A stretch of DNA of 64,000 nucleotides. Source: SMWC01 sp045561055. GTDB taxonomy: Bacteria > Pseudomonadota > Gammaproteobacteria > Steroidobacterales > Rariloculaceae. The notes under the pieces were generated by a model. The model was not told the DNA's origin. It did no database searches and was given only the letters and a program-made list of their open reading frames with translations. Made by a program: the position numbers and the translations under genes. Positions 9,256 through 17,360 of this stretch are shown one piece after another (position 1 is the stretch's first letter; each line of letters starts with the position of its first letter). The DNA lies in the NCBI GenBank assembly GCA_045561055.1, contig JBJKYL010000010.1, positions 124,001-188,000 of the forward strand, in the 5' to 3' direction.

Positions 9256-9650
9256 TGGCTTCCGCTCCTATCCCGACCGATATCAAGTTATTGAAGCGCA
9301 CGCGTGCCTTGCAGGTAGAGTTTTCCGACACAACAACTTTTGATCTGCCGGCTGAATATTTGCGAGTTTTCTCGCCATCGGCTGAAGTTCAGGGACATGG
9401 AAGCGGCGAAGGGGCGCTCGTTACAGGCAAAGAGGCCGTAAGCATTGTAAAGATTGAGCCCATTGGGAGATATGCTGTCCGGTTGATTTTCGACGACGGA
9501 CACGATACTGGGCTTTATACCTGGCCTATACTCTATGATCTGGGTAAAAACTACGAGGCCAAGTGGCGGCGCTACCTGGTCCGGCTCGAAGAAGCTGGGC
9601 AGTACCGAGCCGTGGTGAAATCGGATGACGAACCGGAACAAGAAGAATAA
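9255..9650 (+). CDS. DUF971 domain protein (gamma-butyrobetaine hydroxylase N-terminal-like)
   Basis: A 131-residue protein with one DUF971 domain, the module also found at the N-terminus of gamma-butyrobetaine hydroxylases and in some iron-sulfur assembly proteins. The family features [29 protein letters not shown], split here as [16 protein letters not shown] and [13 protein letters not shown], and [18 protein letters not shown] are clear. Free-standing copies after hslVU are common in proteobacteria, but their function is not established. The start overlaps the hslU stop by one base and the downstream ubiE start follows eight bases after its stop, so it is translated within the same unit. 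Confidence 0.88.
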   Translation: MASAPIPTDIKLLKRTRALQVEFSDTTTFDLPAEYLRVFSPSAEVQGHGSGEGALVTGKEAVSIVKIEPIGRYAVRLIFDDGHDTGLYTWPILYDLGKNYEAKWRRYLVRLEEAGQYRAVVKSDDEPEQEE

Positions 9651-9657
9651 TGATGAC

Positions 9658-10392
9658 ATGACCGATTTCGGTTTCGAGTCGATCCCGCGTGATGAGAAAC
9701 AGGCAAGGGTGCGCGGTGTTTTCGATTCCGTGGCCGAGCGCTACGATCTTATGAATGACATCATGTCTGTAGGGTTACACCGCGCTTGGAAACGGCTTAC
9801 AGTCTCAAAAAGCGGCCTCCGGCCTGGTGATATTGTATTGGATATTGCAGCTGGGAGTGGAGATCTCAGTCGTGGTTTAGCAAGGCAGGTAGGTAAGAGT
9901 GGGAAGGTTTTTGTAACAGATATTAATGCCAGAATGCTCGCCGTTGGGCGCAATTACCTTACTGACTCAGGCCTTACAGGTAACATTCACTATGTTCAAG
10001 CGAACGCGGAACAGCTCCCGTTTAAGCGGGGAACGTTTGATTGCATCACTATCGGCTTTGGGCTAAGGAACGTCACTGACAAGGGAGCCGCACTTTCTTC
10101 GATATTGCAGGTGTTGAAGCCTGGGGGCCGGCTCCTTGTTCTTGAGTTTTCCAGGCCGCGTCTCGGCTTGCTGGAACCCGTCTACGATTTTTATAGCTTA
10201 ACCCTTTTGCCGAAGATTGGTGAGCTTGTTCTCAATGACGCTGATAGTTATCGCTATCTCGCAGAATCGATACGCAAGCATCCCGATCAGGAAGAGCTCA
10301 AAGAGTTAATGGAGGAGCACGGTTTCAAGCGTTGCGACTACTTGAATTTTTCGGGCGGAATTGTCGCATTGCATCGCGGCTATCGCGTTTAG
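9658..10392 (+). CDS. ubiE: UbiE C-methyltransferase (ubiquinone/menaquinone)
   Basis: A 244-residue SAM-dependent methyltransferase that C-methylates demethylmenaquinol and 2-polyprenyl-6-methoxy-benzoquinol. It shows the SAM-binding motif [18 protein letters not shown], the family signature [17 protein letters not shown], and [25 protein letters not shown] near the start, given here in part as [18 protein letters not shown]. An in-frame ATG at 9625 would add 11 lysine- and asparagine-rich residues and overlap the DUF971 gene. I prefer the ATG at 9658, which lies 10 bases after AAGAAGAA and gives the family N-terminus DFGFESIP. It is first of the ubiE-ubiJ-ubiB trio. Confidence 0.95.
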   Translation: MTDFGFESIPRDEKQARVRGVFDSVAERYDLMNDIMSVGLHRAWKRLTVSKSGLRPGDIVLDIAAGSGDLSRGLARQVGKSGKVFVTDINARMLAVGRNYLTDSGLTGNIHYVQANAEQLPFKRGTFDCITIGFGLRNVTDKGAALSSILQVLKPGGRLLVLEFSRPRLGLLEPVYDFYSLTLLPKIGELVLNDADSYRYLAESIRKHPDQEELKELMEEHGFKRCDYLNFSGGIVALHRGYRV

Positions 10393-10405
10393 GATCTGCT
10401 GCGTC

Positions 10406-11014
10406 GTGAAATTGCTTCCTATTGCGCTGGCAAACGAAATTTTGAACGGACACGTTAGGGAATCTACTGCGGCAATCGAGCGATTGGCGTCCCTGGCCGG
10501 TAAGAGCCTGGCGATCGACGTCGTGGGTCCGGGCATTACTCTGCTACTAACAGCGGAGGAGAATGAGCTCTGTCTTGCCGCCATCGCTGGGGGGTCCGCT
10601 ACGGCTACGGTAAGTGGTACGCCGCTTGCGCTGCTCGCGTCACTCCGAGGCGATTCGCTAACTAGCTTCTACGCTTCGGGCATTTCATTGACCGGCGAAG
10701 CAGAGATAGCTGAGGAATTTGCGGAATTACTGCGGCTGGCGCGGCCTGACCTGGAAGAACAGCTGGCTCACCTCACGGGGGATTTGGTTGCCCATCAGGC
10801 CAGTAATTTCGTTCGCGATGTTGGCGCATGGGGCTCCCAGGCGCTCGGCGCATCCCGAATGAACCTTTCGGAGTTCCTTCAGGAAGAGAGCAAGCAACTC
10901 CCAGCGCGTGCTGAAGTCGAGGGTTTCTATTTAGAGGTGGATGATCTGCGCGACGCAGTGGACCGACTCACTGCTAAGATCAACCATCTGGCTACGGAAA
11001 AAGAACACGAGTGA
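10406..11014 (+). CDS. ubiJ: UbiJ, SCP2-domain ubiquinone biosynthesis accessory factor
   Basis: A 202-residue protein with an SCP2-like lipid-binding domain in the first half (LAIDVVGPGITLLLTAEENELCLAAI, in part GPGITLLLTAEENELCL) and a C-terminal coiled coil (LEVDDLRDAVDRLTAKINHL). UbiJ belongs to the soluble Ubi complex of E. coli, where it binds hydrophobic ubiquinone intermediates. The position between ubiE and ubiB matches the conserved operon. I start at the GTG at 10406 because AGGA lies upstream at 10391-10394 and the SCP2 domain begins soon after. The longer frame from 10361 would run through the ubiE end. It overlaps ubiB by 4 bp (GTGA). Confidence 0.88.
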   Translation: MKLLPIALANEILNGHVRESTAAIERLASLAGKSLAIDVVGPGITLLLTAEENELCLAAIAGGSATATVSGTPLALLASLRGDSLTSFYASGISLTGEAEIAEEFAELLRLARPDLEEQLAHLTGDLVAHQASNFVRDVGAWGSQALGASRMNLSEFLQEESKQLPARAEVEGFYLEVDDLRDAVDRLTAKINHLATEKEHE

Positions 11015-12642
11015 TAAAGATGCGTCGCTTCCGTCTAGTGCTGCGCTTGCTAACTATTCAGCGCGTTCTAATTAAGTATGGTCTCGATGAGATTGTCTGG
11101 GTAACCCATCTGTTATGGCCGATCGGATGGTTACGGTGGCTTTTTCCAAGGCGGCAGTCACGGCGTCAGCCGTTAGGTATCAGAGTTCGTGAGGCACTTG
11201 AGGAGCTCGGACCGATCTTTGTTAAATTCGGCCAGGCAGTGTCTACACGTGGCGACCTGTTACCGCTTGAAATTGCGACGGAGCTCAGCAAACTTCAAGA
11301 CCAGGTAGCGCCGTTTGAGTCGCAGTTGGCGCTCAACATCCTAGAAAAAGCATTTGATGCCCCTGTAGACGACGTCTTCGCAGAATTTGGACATGAGCCT
11401 TTAGCGGCCGCTTCGGTAGCACAGGTGCATACGGCGAGTCTCAAGAGCGGGGAAGAAGTTGTCGTGAAGGTGCTCCGCCCGCAGATACGCCAACTTATAG
11501 AGCGTGATCTCGAAGTGCTTTACACGATAGCTAGATTAGCCGACCGCTATTGGCTCGATGGCAGGCGTCTGCGCCCGGTCGAAGTTGTCACTGAGTTTGA
11601 TAAAACTCTACATCTAGAGCTCGACCTGATGCGAGAGGCTGCTAACGCGGCACAGCTGAAGCGCAACTTTCACAATTCGGATCAGCTGTATGTTCCCGAG
11701 GTTTTTTGGGACTATTGTCGTCCGAATGTTTTGACGATGGAGCGGGTTTCTGCAATACCCATAAGCGATATTGATGAACTTAGAGCGCGTGGCACAAATA
11801 TTGCCCGCCTTGCGGAAAATGGCGTACAGATTTTTTTTACGCAGGTTTTCCAACACAATTTCTTTCACGCTGACATGCATCCCGGGAACATTTTCGTTGA
11901 TGTTGAGGATCCGGAGAACCCGCGATACGTAGCGGTTGATTTCGGTATCGTTGGGAGCCTTAGTTCCCGTGATCAACATTATCTCGCGGCGAACTTCCTA
12001 GCGTTTTTCCGGCGAGATTATTATCGTGTTGCGAAGCTGCATGTAGATTCGGGTTGGGTTCCCTCGGGCACGCGTATTGATGAGCTCGAGTCGGCAGTGC
12101 GGGCTGTGTGCGAACCTAATTTCAACAAGCCACTCAGGGATATCTCGTTCGGACTAGTATTGCTGCGACTCTTCGAGACGGCGCGGCAATTCCGCATGGA
12201 AGTCCAGCCCCAGCTAGTGCTTCTGCAGAAAACGCTACTCAATATCGAAGGTCTCGGCAGACAGCTGCACCCGGAGCTCGATCTCTGGCAAACGGCGAAG
12301 CCGTTCCTAGAGGGCTGGATGAAACAGCGAACGCAACCTAGCGCACATTTCGAGCAGCTGCTAAAGAGCTGGCCGCAGATCAGTGAGGACCTACTTCTTA
12401 TGCCCGAGGCGTTGCATCGATTGGTTCGTCGCGTCATCTATGAGGGTAGAGAAGATGTTTTAGAGGACGGCGAGTCGTTGGTCGATGAAGCGCCAAAGTT
12501 GCCGCAAATTGCGAGTAACCCCTTTACGACCACCGCATTATTAATCGTAGGAGTGCTGTGGCTCGGATTGGATTTAACGCCCGGCTGGCCTGGTTGGTTA
12601 GTGGCAGTCTCGGGATTAGTTTTATCTCTAAGAGTACGCTAG
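11011..12642 (+). CDS. ubiB: UbiB, atypical protein-kinase-like ubiquinone biosynthesis ATPase
   Basis: A 543-residue UbiB/ADCK family protein. Visible features are the KxGQ motif FVKFGQAVSTRGDLLP that folds over the ATP site, the Ala-rich loop PLAAASVAQVHTASL, the catalytic-loop equivalent HADMHPGN, the metal-binding DFGIVG, and a C-terminal pair of hydrophobic segments (TTALLIVGVLWLGLDL and WPGWLVAVSGLVLSL) that anchor it in the inner membrane. The family promotes ubiquinone synthesis, probably by extracting intermediates from the membrane. The start is the GTG at 11011 inside GTGA or the ATG at 11020. Its stop overlaps the convergent cinA-like gene by four bases. Confidence 0.96.
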   Translation: MIKMRRFRLVLRLLTIQRVLIKYGLDEIVWVTHLLWPIGWLRWLFPRRQSRRQPLGIRVREALEELGPIFVKFGQAVSTRGDLLPLEIATELSKLQDQVAPFESQLALNILEKAFDAPVDDVFAEFGHEPLAAASVAQVHTASLKSGEEVVVKVLRPQIRQLIERDLEVLYTIARLADRYWLDGRRLRPVEVVTEFDKTLHLELDLMREAANAAQLKRNFHNSDQLYVPEVFWDYCRPNVLTMERVSAIPISDIDELRARGTNIARLAENGVQIFFTQVFQHNFFHADMHPGNIFVDVEDPENPRYVAVDFGIVGSLSSRDQHYLAANFLAFFRRDYYRVAKLHVDSGWVPSGTRIDELESAVRAVCEPNFNKPLRDISFGLVLLRLFETARQFRMEVQPQLVLLQKTLLNIEGLGRQLHPELDLWQTAKPFLEGWMKQRTQPSAHFEQLLKSWPQISEDLLLMPEALHRLVRRVIYEGREDVLEDGESLVDEAPKLPQIASNPFTTTALLIVGVLWLGLDLTPGWPGWLVAVSGLVLSLRVR

Positions 12643-13394
12643 GTCGATAGCCCGGCAGTAGCCTCGTCGCCAAGTTCCGCCATGGTTTCGACAATCTCGG
12701 CTAATACTTTCTGGAGTTGTTGCTCATCCGTGCCACGTATAACGAGATTAGCGCCAAACTGGCCATCGCGCTTAAATGGATAGCTACCAATCTCGACATC
12801 CTCATACTTAGAGGCAATCTGCTCGAGCGGCGCCGCGATGTCTCCCTCAGGAAGATGGATATCGATATTCTTTGAGCGGATGGGTTCGCCTACTGCGATA
12901 TCGGCGGCTAGGGTCTCGAACATGGCCCGGGCGATGCTGGGTACGCCCGCGAGTACGAAGACATTTTCTACTCTAAAGCCTGGTGCGTTGCTTAGAGAGT
13001 TTTCGATAAGGGTCGAGCCCTCCGGTACATACGCCATCTTTAGCCGCGCCTCGTTAAGCTCGAATGAACCACGGCGTAAACACGCGACCGCGTCTTCATT
13101 CAGTATCAACTCTCGGCCAAATGCGGTGGCAATGCATTGGGCTGTGATGTCGTCGTGCGTTGGTCCTATGCCTCCGGTTGTGAATACATAGTCGAAATCG
13201 GACCGACATTGATTAACTGTCATGACGATGATGTCCTTGTCGTCTGGAAGTACTCGTGCCTCCAATAACCTTATGCCGAGGGAAGCTAATTGCGAGCCGA
13301 GGTATTGCAGGTTCACATCCTGAGTTTTGCCAGAAAGAATTTCGTTTCCGATTAGTAGAACGCAGCCGGTTGGGGCCAAAGAGTTTGTTGTCAC
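12639..13394 (-). CDS. CinA-like molybdopterin-binding domain protein
   Basis: A 251-residue protein with the MoCF/CinA N-terminal domain: LLIGNEILSGKTQDVN at the start, FTTGGIGPTHDDITAQCIA at about residues 70-88, and PGFRVENVFVLAGVPS. It lacks the C-terminal nicotinamide-nucleotide amidase domain of full-length CinA (about 400 residues), so it resembles the short CinA-like homologues such as E. coli YfaY. A nucleotide pyrophosphatase activity is known for related domains but cannot be assigned here. The GTG start at 13394 has GAGG six bases upstream. It overlaps the stop of a small upstream frame by 4 bp and the ubiB end by 4 bp. Confidence 0.85.
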   Translation of the reverse strand: MTTNSLAPTGCVLLIGNEILSGKTQDVNLQYLGSQLASLGIRLLEARVLPDDKDIIVMTVNQCRSDFDYVFTTGGIGPTHDDITAQCIATAFGRELILNEDAVACLRRGSFELNEARLKMAYVPEGSTLIENSLSNAPGFRVENVFVLAGVPSIARAMFETLAADIAVGEPIRSKNIDIHLPEGDIAAPLEQIASKYEDVEIGSYPFKRDGQFGANLVIRGTDEQQLQKVLAEIVETMAELGDEATAGLST

Positions 13395-13540
13395 GGGACA
13401 CCTCGCAGAGAAATGTTGGCGATCAATCGGTAATGACCGGATTCGGAGACCGCGCCGTAATTGTAATCGTTAAAGCTTAATTCGCCACTCACGGCACAAT
13501 GATCTATACACGTCATTTCGGCTGTACAACGATTTAGCAT
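13391..13540 (-). CDS. Candidate small ORF coupled to the CinA-like gene
   Basis: A 49-codon frame (ATG at 13540, or a GTG at 13555 giving a start MKKLVML) ends in a TGA that overlaps the GTG start of the CinA-like gene as GTGA, the arrangement expected of translationally coupled genes. The predicted peptide includes CTAEMTCIDHC near the start and SESGHYRLIANISL near the end, and I recognise no family. No good ribosome-binding site precedes either start. It fills most of the 177-bp gap between the DUF2007 and CinA-like genes. It could be a chance frame, since a TGA overlapping GTG arises easily. Confidence 0.25.
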   Translation of the reverse strand: MLNRCTAEMTCIDHCAVSGELSFNDYNYGAVSESGHYRLIANISLRGVP

Positions 13541-13563
13541 TACCAGTTTTTTCACGGTAACGC
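13537..13563 (-). other. 8-bp inverted repeat after the trp/DUF2007 unit
   Basis: Reading on the minus strand, GCGTTACC and GGTAATGC pair over eight positions, one of them G-T, around an 11-base loop, beginning eight bases after the DUF2007 stop. This position suits the end of the trp transcript. No run of T follows the stem, however, so it is not a standard intrinsic terminator; it may be a processing or stabilising hairpin, or chance. Confidence 0.3.
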
Positions 13564-13571
13564 TGTAATTT

Positions 13572-13886
13572 CTAGCTTTGCTCAGTGGTAGCACCACAAT
13601 TCCAGCAAACGACGAATTGTCCATCGATGAGTTCGCGACAGTTTCTGCAGCGCCATTGCTGTGCGAGTTCGATCGGGCTCTCCAGCTCAGCTAGAAGTTG
13701 ATTGGCGCGGTGGAAATCGAGATTCTTGAGGACCCAGAGTTCTGGGAGGCATTCTAAAAACGGGATTTGCCCTATCCCGCCGGATAGATGAGCGTTTTTT
13801 ATCATACAAAGAATACCGGCGTGCTCGAGTACGTTCTTCAGATGCCCTATATAGGCCAATGATTCGTGAGAGGTCAATCTCTCCAT
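13572..13886 (-). CDS. DUF2007 protein with C-terminal zinc ribbon
   Basis: A 104-residue protein with an N-terminal DUF2007 (putative signal-transducing protein) domain: LTSHESLAYIGHLKNVLEHA, then GILCMIKNAHLSGG and WVLKNLDFHRANQLLAEL. A zinc ribbon follows, CRNCRELIDGQFVVCWNCG, with two CxxC pairs. The function is unknown. The ATG at 13886 has AAAGGA seven bases upstream; a GTG two codons earlier is also open. It lies 46 bp after trpA on the same strand, so it is likely the last gene transcribed with the trp operon, although nothing in the protein suggests a role in tryptophan synthesis. Confidence 0.82.
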   Translation of the reverse strand: MERLTSHESLAYIGHLKNVLEHAGILCMIKNAHLSGGIGQIPFLECLPELWVLKNLDFHRANQLLAELESPIELAQQWRCRNCRELIDGQFVVCWNCGATTEQS

Positions 13887-13932
13887 GAGCACGTCCTTTC
13901 GCGAAGTTAAAATTAACCAAATTTTGGTGACG

Positions 13933-14694
13933 TTACGGTCGTAATGCTGTTAAAAATTTCCGAGGACTCCGATCGGCTTCGAGCACCTCAACTAGTGCCG
14001 AGCCCACAATGACGCCATCGGCGTGAGACCCGATGAGTTGAACCTGCGATTTTTCTCTCACACCGAATCCAGCGCACACTGGAAGGTGCGAGGCCTGCTT
14101 AATTTTTTGGAGATATGCAGCGGTTTCCTCAGGCAGGCCTTCGCTGCCACCTGTTATTCCTAAGCGTGTCACGGCATATACGAAGCCTTCGCTGACCGCA
14201 CAGAGCTTTTCCAGCCGTTTTGGGGGTGTTGCTGGTGTAACCAGTTGCACCAGCGCGATCCCTTTTTCATTTAGGGCGTTTTTCAGAGGTATGCTTTCTT
14301 CATATGGTAGATCCGGCACGATAAAGCCGGATACGCCTGTTTCGAGCGAGCGCTCAGCGAGGCGCTCGAAGCCGAACGCGAACAGCGGATTGAGATAACT
14401 CATAAGTAACACCGGAGCCGGCAGATTGAAATCTCGCGAAGCGAGTTGTTCGAATATCCACGTAAGGCTTACGCCGTTTCGCAGTGCTGCATGGCTTGCA
14501 CGTTGTACGGTTACGCCGTCCGCCATCGGGTCGGTAAAGGGCACTCCTATCTCCACTGCGTCAGCAGCCTCTCCTACCTCACGTAATACTTCGAGAAAGC
14601 TTGTTTGGTCTGGGTAACCGGCCGTAAAAAAGGCGACGAGCGCCGTCGTGCCATCGAGCGTTAGCGCTTCGGTTAGGTTTTCACGTGGTTGCAT
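13933..14694 (-). CDS. trpA: Tryptophan synthase alpha subunit TrpA
   Basis: A 253-residue TIM-barrel subunit that cleaves indole-3-glycerol phosphate to indole and glyceraldehyde-3-phosphate and channels indole to TrpB. Active-site Glu and Asp are in VEIGVPFTDPMADG, and the phosphate site is in GFGVREKSQ and DGVIVGSALVEVL. The N-terminus is slightly shorter than in E. coli (268 residues overall). It is the last trp enzyme gene of the operon. Its start lies 14 bp inside the trpB 3' end, an overlap that usually balances synthesis of the two subunits of the complex. Confidence 0.96.
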   Translation of the reverse strand: MQPRENLTEALTLDGTTALVAFFTAGYPDQTSFLEVLREVGEAADAVEIGVPFTDPMADGVTVQRASHAALRNGVSLTWIFEQLASRDFNLPAPVLLMSYLNPLFAFGFERLAERSLETGVSGFIVPDLPYEESIPLKNALNEKGIALVQLVTPATPPKRLEKLCAVSEGFVYAVTRLGITGGSEGLPEETAAYLQKIKQASHLPVCAGFGVREKSQVQLIGSHADGVIVGSALVEVLEADRSPRKFLTALRP

Positions 14695-15934
14695 CGATTT
14701 TCTCTCCGACGTCCTCGTTCATTGGATACTCGCTCAGAATTGGCATATCTTTATCTCCGCGGCCTGACATGCCCACGAGTATTCTTGTGCCTGGATTCTC
14801 TGAGGCCCAGCGCTTGGCCCCTGCGAGTGCGTGTGACGATTCTAGAGCTGGTAGGATTCCCTCATGTGCGCAGCACTCATTGAGGGCTCTCATTGTTTCG
14901 TTGTCGCTGGCAGTTACGTATTTGACACGCCCGACGTGTTGCAGCAGAGAGTGCTCGGGCCCGACGCCCGGATAATCGAGCCCGGCCGAAACTGAGTGAG
15001 TTTCCTGAATTTGGCCGTTGTCGTCATAGAGTAGCATCGAGTGGGCGCCATGTAATACGCCCGGTCGGCCTGCAGCGAGGGTTGCAGAATTCTCGCCTAG
15101 AGCTTCGCCTCGGCCGCCTGCTTCGACCCCGAAAAGTTTCACGTCTTGGTCTGCCAGAAAGCCGTGAAAAAGACCGATCGCGTTCGAGCCGCCGCCTACG
15201 CAGGCGAAGACCGCGTCAGGCAGTCCTTTGTGCGCCATAAGTTGTTCGCGTGCTTCGCGGCCTATTACAGCCTGCAGTTCGCGTACCAGATAGGGATAGG
15301 GATGAGGACCTACAGCCGACCCTAGCAGATAATAGGTACCATTCGGATCAGAGACCCAGTCTCTAATCGCTTCGTCGATCGCAGCTCGAAGCGTCCGGTC
15401 CCCAGAGGTAACCGGAATGACCTCAGCACCGAGCCGGATCATTCGGTCTACATTGGGTGCCTGGCGGGCCACGTCGACTTCGCCCATGTAGACAGTACAA
15501 GGCAGCCCGATTCTTGCGCAGGCTGCAGCTGCAGCGACACCGTGTTGCCCCGCCCCGGTCTCCGCAACGATGCGGGTGGCGCCGAGAACCTGCGCAAGCA
15601 AGGCTTGGCCGATGGAGTTATTAATTTTGTGCGCGCCAGTGTGTGCCAGGTCTTCGCGCTTGAAGTAGACCTCTACCTTCCAGAGCTCAGAAAGCCGCGA
15701 CGCTTCCGTCAGTGCTGTCGGTCGGCCAATCCAACTTTTTAGTTCGCGGTTAAGTCGCTTCTGAAACTCGGGGTCGGGCAGATTTGCGTAGACTCCTTCG
15801 GTCAGCCGATCAATGGCGGGTATCAAGGCTTCCGGCACATAGCGGCCGCCATAGGGACCAAAGCGGCCCTTTTTATCGGGTAATTTACCCTCCAGAAGGG
15901 CCTGGAAAAGGGCATTTTTTTTACTACTGCTCAT
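14681..15934 (-). CDS. trpB: Tryptophan synthase beta subunit TrpB
   Basis: A 417-residue PLP enzyme that condenses indole with serine. It shows GRFGPYGGRYVPEALIPA near the N-terminus, the PLP-binding lysine in HTGAHKINNSIGQALLA (about residue 97), the PLP phosphate-binding loop CVGGGSNAIGLFHGF, and the catalytic Glu within AETGAGQHGVAAA. Length is normal for TrpB1. The ATG at 15934 overlaps the trpF stop by one base, and the 3' end overlaps trpA by 14 bp. It belongs to the trpEGDCFBA operon. Confidence 0.97.
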   Translation of the reverse strand: MSSSKKNALFQALLEGKLPDKKGRFGPYGGRYVPEALIPAIDRLTEGVYANLPDPEFQKRLNRELKSWIGRPTALTEASRLSELWKVEVYFKREDLAHTGAHKINNSIGQALLAQVLGATRIVAETGAGQHGVAAAAACARIGLPCTVYMGEVDVARQAPNVDRMIRLGAEVIPVTSGDRTLRAAIDEAIRDWVSDPNGTYYLLGSAVGPHPYPYLVRELQAVIGREAREQLMAHKGLPDAVFACVGGGSNAIGLFHGFLADQDVKLFGVEAGGRGEALGENSATLAAGRPGVLHGAHSMLLYDDNGQIQETHSVSAGLDYPGVGPEHSLLQHVGRVKYVTASDNETMRALNECCAHEGILPALESSHALAGAKRWASENPGTRILVGMSGRGDKDMPILSEYPMNEDVGEKIDATT

Positions 15935-16521
15935 TACAGTGTCTCCGCGGCCTTAGCATGGGCGATGAACGATGCGATTCTTTTCGAGTCCTTTTCCCCA
16001 GGCTGCCGCTCTACGCCAGTCGATACGTCAACTCCCCATGGTTCGACAGTGCGGATAGCCTCTTCAACATTGTCTGTGTTCAATCCGCCTGCAAGAACCA
16101 ACCGTGTACGGGTAGCGATGGTCGCAGCTTCGCTCCAATCTGCCAATTTTCCTTTACCGCTCTTAACCCCCTCAAACAGGATGCGTCCGGAAGTAATAGG
16201 CGGAGGAACTAGTCCGTTTCTATAAACGGGAAAAGCCTTACAGCCAATCGGTAGTGTGAGTTCTTGAAAATCACTCGCATCTGTCTGTAGCCAGTCTGGT
16301 GCGAACTCTTCTCGTACGGCAGCCCATTCGTCCGCGCTGGGATGATGCATGACGGCAACCCGAATGAGATGGTTGGGGAGGTCACTACAGAGTTTCTCAG
16401 CTTTCTTTGGGCTGACCCGTCGCGGCGAGTCGGCGAAGACGAAGCCGACCGCGTCCGCACCCGCTTCCACCGCTGTATGTACGGCATCGGAACTCGTCAA
16501 GCCACAGATTTTTACGAACAC
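15934..16521 (-). CDS. trpF: Phosphoribosylanthranilate isomerase TrpF
   Basis: A 195-residue TIM barrel that isomerises phosphoribosylanthranilate. The catalytic cysteine is in VKICGLTSSDAV at residue 6, the general acid aspartate in WLQTDASDFQEL region, and phosphate-binding glycines in VLAGGLNTDNVEEAI and GVDVSTGVERQPGEKD. In E. coli this domain is fused to TrpC, whereas here it is a separate gene directly after trpC with a 10-bp overlap. It is followed by trpB with a one-base overlap. At 195 residues it is a little short of the usual 200-210, but no core motif is missing. Confidence 0.95.
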   Translation of the reverse strand: MFVKICGLTSSDAVHTAVEAGADAVGFVFADSPRRVSPKKAEKLCSDLPNHLIRVAVMHHPSADEWAAVREEFAPDWLQTDASDFQELTLPIGCKAFPVYRNGLVPPPITSGRILFEGVKSGKGKLADWSEAATIATRTRLVLAGGLNTDNVEEAIRTVEPWGVDVSTGVERQPGEKDSKRIASFIAHAKAAETL

Positions 16522-17360
16522 GATCGTCTCTTTTCGTATCGCTGAGTACCGGTTTCGGTGAGTTCCGCAACTGTTTGCGCCGGTTGTCGCGATCGCATCA
16601 AGGCGGAGCCTACGAGGGCACCTTGATAGCCCATCTGCGCGACTGAGTGAACTTCATCGATGCCGAGTATGCCGCTTTCGGCGACAGCAGTTAATCCCGC
16701 CGGTAAATGCTCGACGAGTGAGCGAAAACGTCCGAAATCTACAGCAAGTGTTTTTAAGTCGCGACAGTTCACGCCACACAGAACGGGGGCTTGCTCAGGA
16801 GCTAGCCAAGGCCCGGTCAGTCCTGCAATCCGCCTAAGATCGCCCACATCGAATGCTTCGAGGAGGACGAATAGCCCGCAGTCCCTAGCGCATGCGAGAA
16901 GCGCCTCTGTTTCTTCGTCGTTAAGCATGGTCACGATCACGAGTACGCCGCTCGCTCCAGCGGCCCTTGCCTCCAATATTTGATAGGGCTCGGTAAGGAA
17001 ATCTTTGCGCATTACCGGTGTGTCATGTTCCTGCAAAATTGAGGCCGCTTCCTGAAGATGAGCCAGATCACCCTTGAACTCATCGGGTTCGGTTAGAATT
17101 GAGATCGCCATGGCTCCACCCGAGGCGTAAGCTGTGAGGCGCGCGCCGAGATCGAAGTCCGGCTCAGCTAGCGAGCCGGCAGCCGGCGAACGAAGCTTAA
17201 GTTCGGCGATTACGCCGAATTCGCCAAGCGTTAATCTGGGCGGATGGGCGGTTGCCATAGCACGAGCGCGTAGCATTGCCTCCGACTCCTGGGCGCGAGC
17301 CTGCAGTGTTCGCTCGCGACTCCTGCGTGCCATCCGTCCAAGAAACGAATCATCTGTCAC
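16512..17360 (-). CDS. trpC: Indole-3-glycerol-phosphate synthase TrpC
   Basis: A 282-residue monofunctional IGPS that closes the indole ring from CdRP. Catalytic residues can be placed in VIAELKLRSPAAG (Glu and Lys), VMRKDFLTEP (Lys), GVNCRDLKTLAVDF (Asn) and AVAESGILG (Glu-Ser). The sequence reads NCRD where many homologues have NNRD or NSRD; the first, catalytic Asn is kept. Unlike E. coli, it is not fused to TrpF. It overlaps trpD by 4 bp upstream and trpF by 10 bp downstream, consistent with coupled translation within the operon. Confidence 0.95.
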   Translation of the reverse strand: MTDDSFLGRMARRSRERTLQARAQESEAMLRARAMATAHPPRLTLGEFGVIAELKLRSPAAGSLAEPDFDLGARLTAYASGGAMAISILTEPDEFKGDLAHLQEAASILQEHDTPVMRKDFLTEPYQILEARAAGASGVLVIVTMLNDEETEALLACARDCGLFVLLEAFDVGDLRRIAGLTGPWLAPEQAPVLCGVNCRDLKTLAVDFGRFRSLVEHLPAGLTAVAESGILGIDEVHSVAQMGYQGALVGSALMRSRQPAQTVAELTETGTQRYEKRRSCS

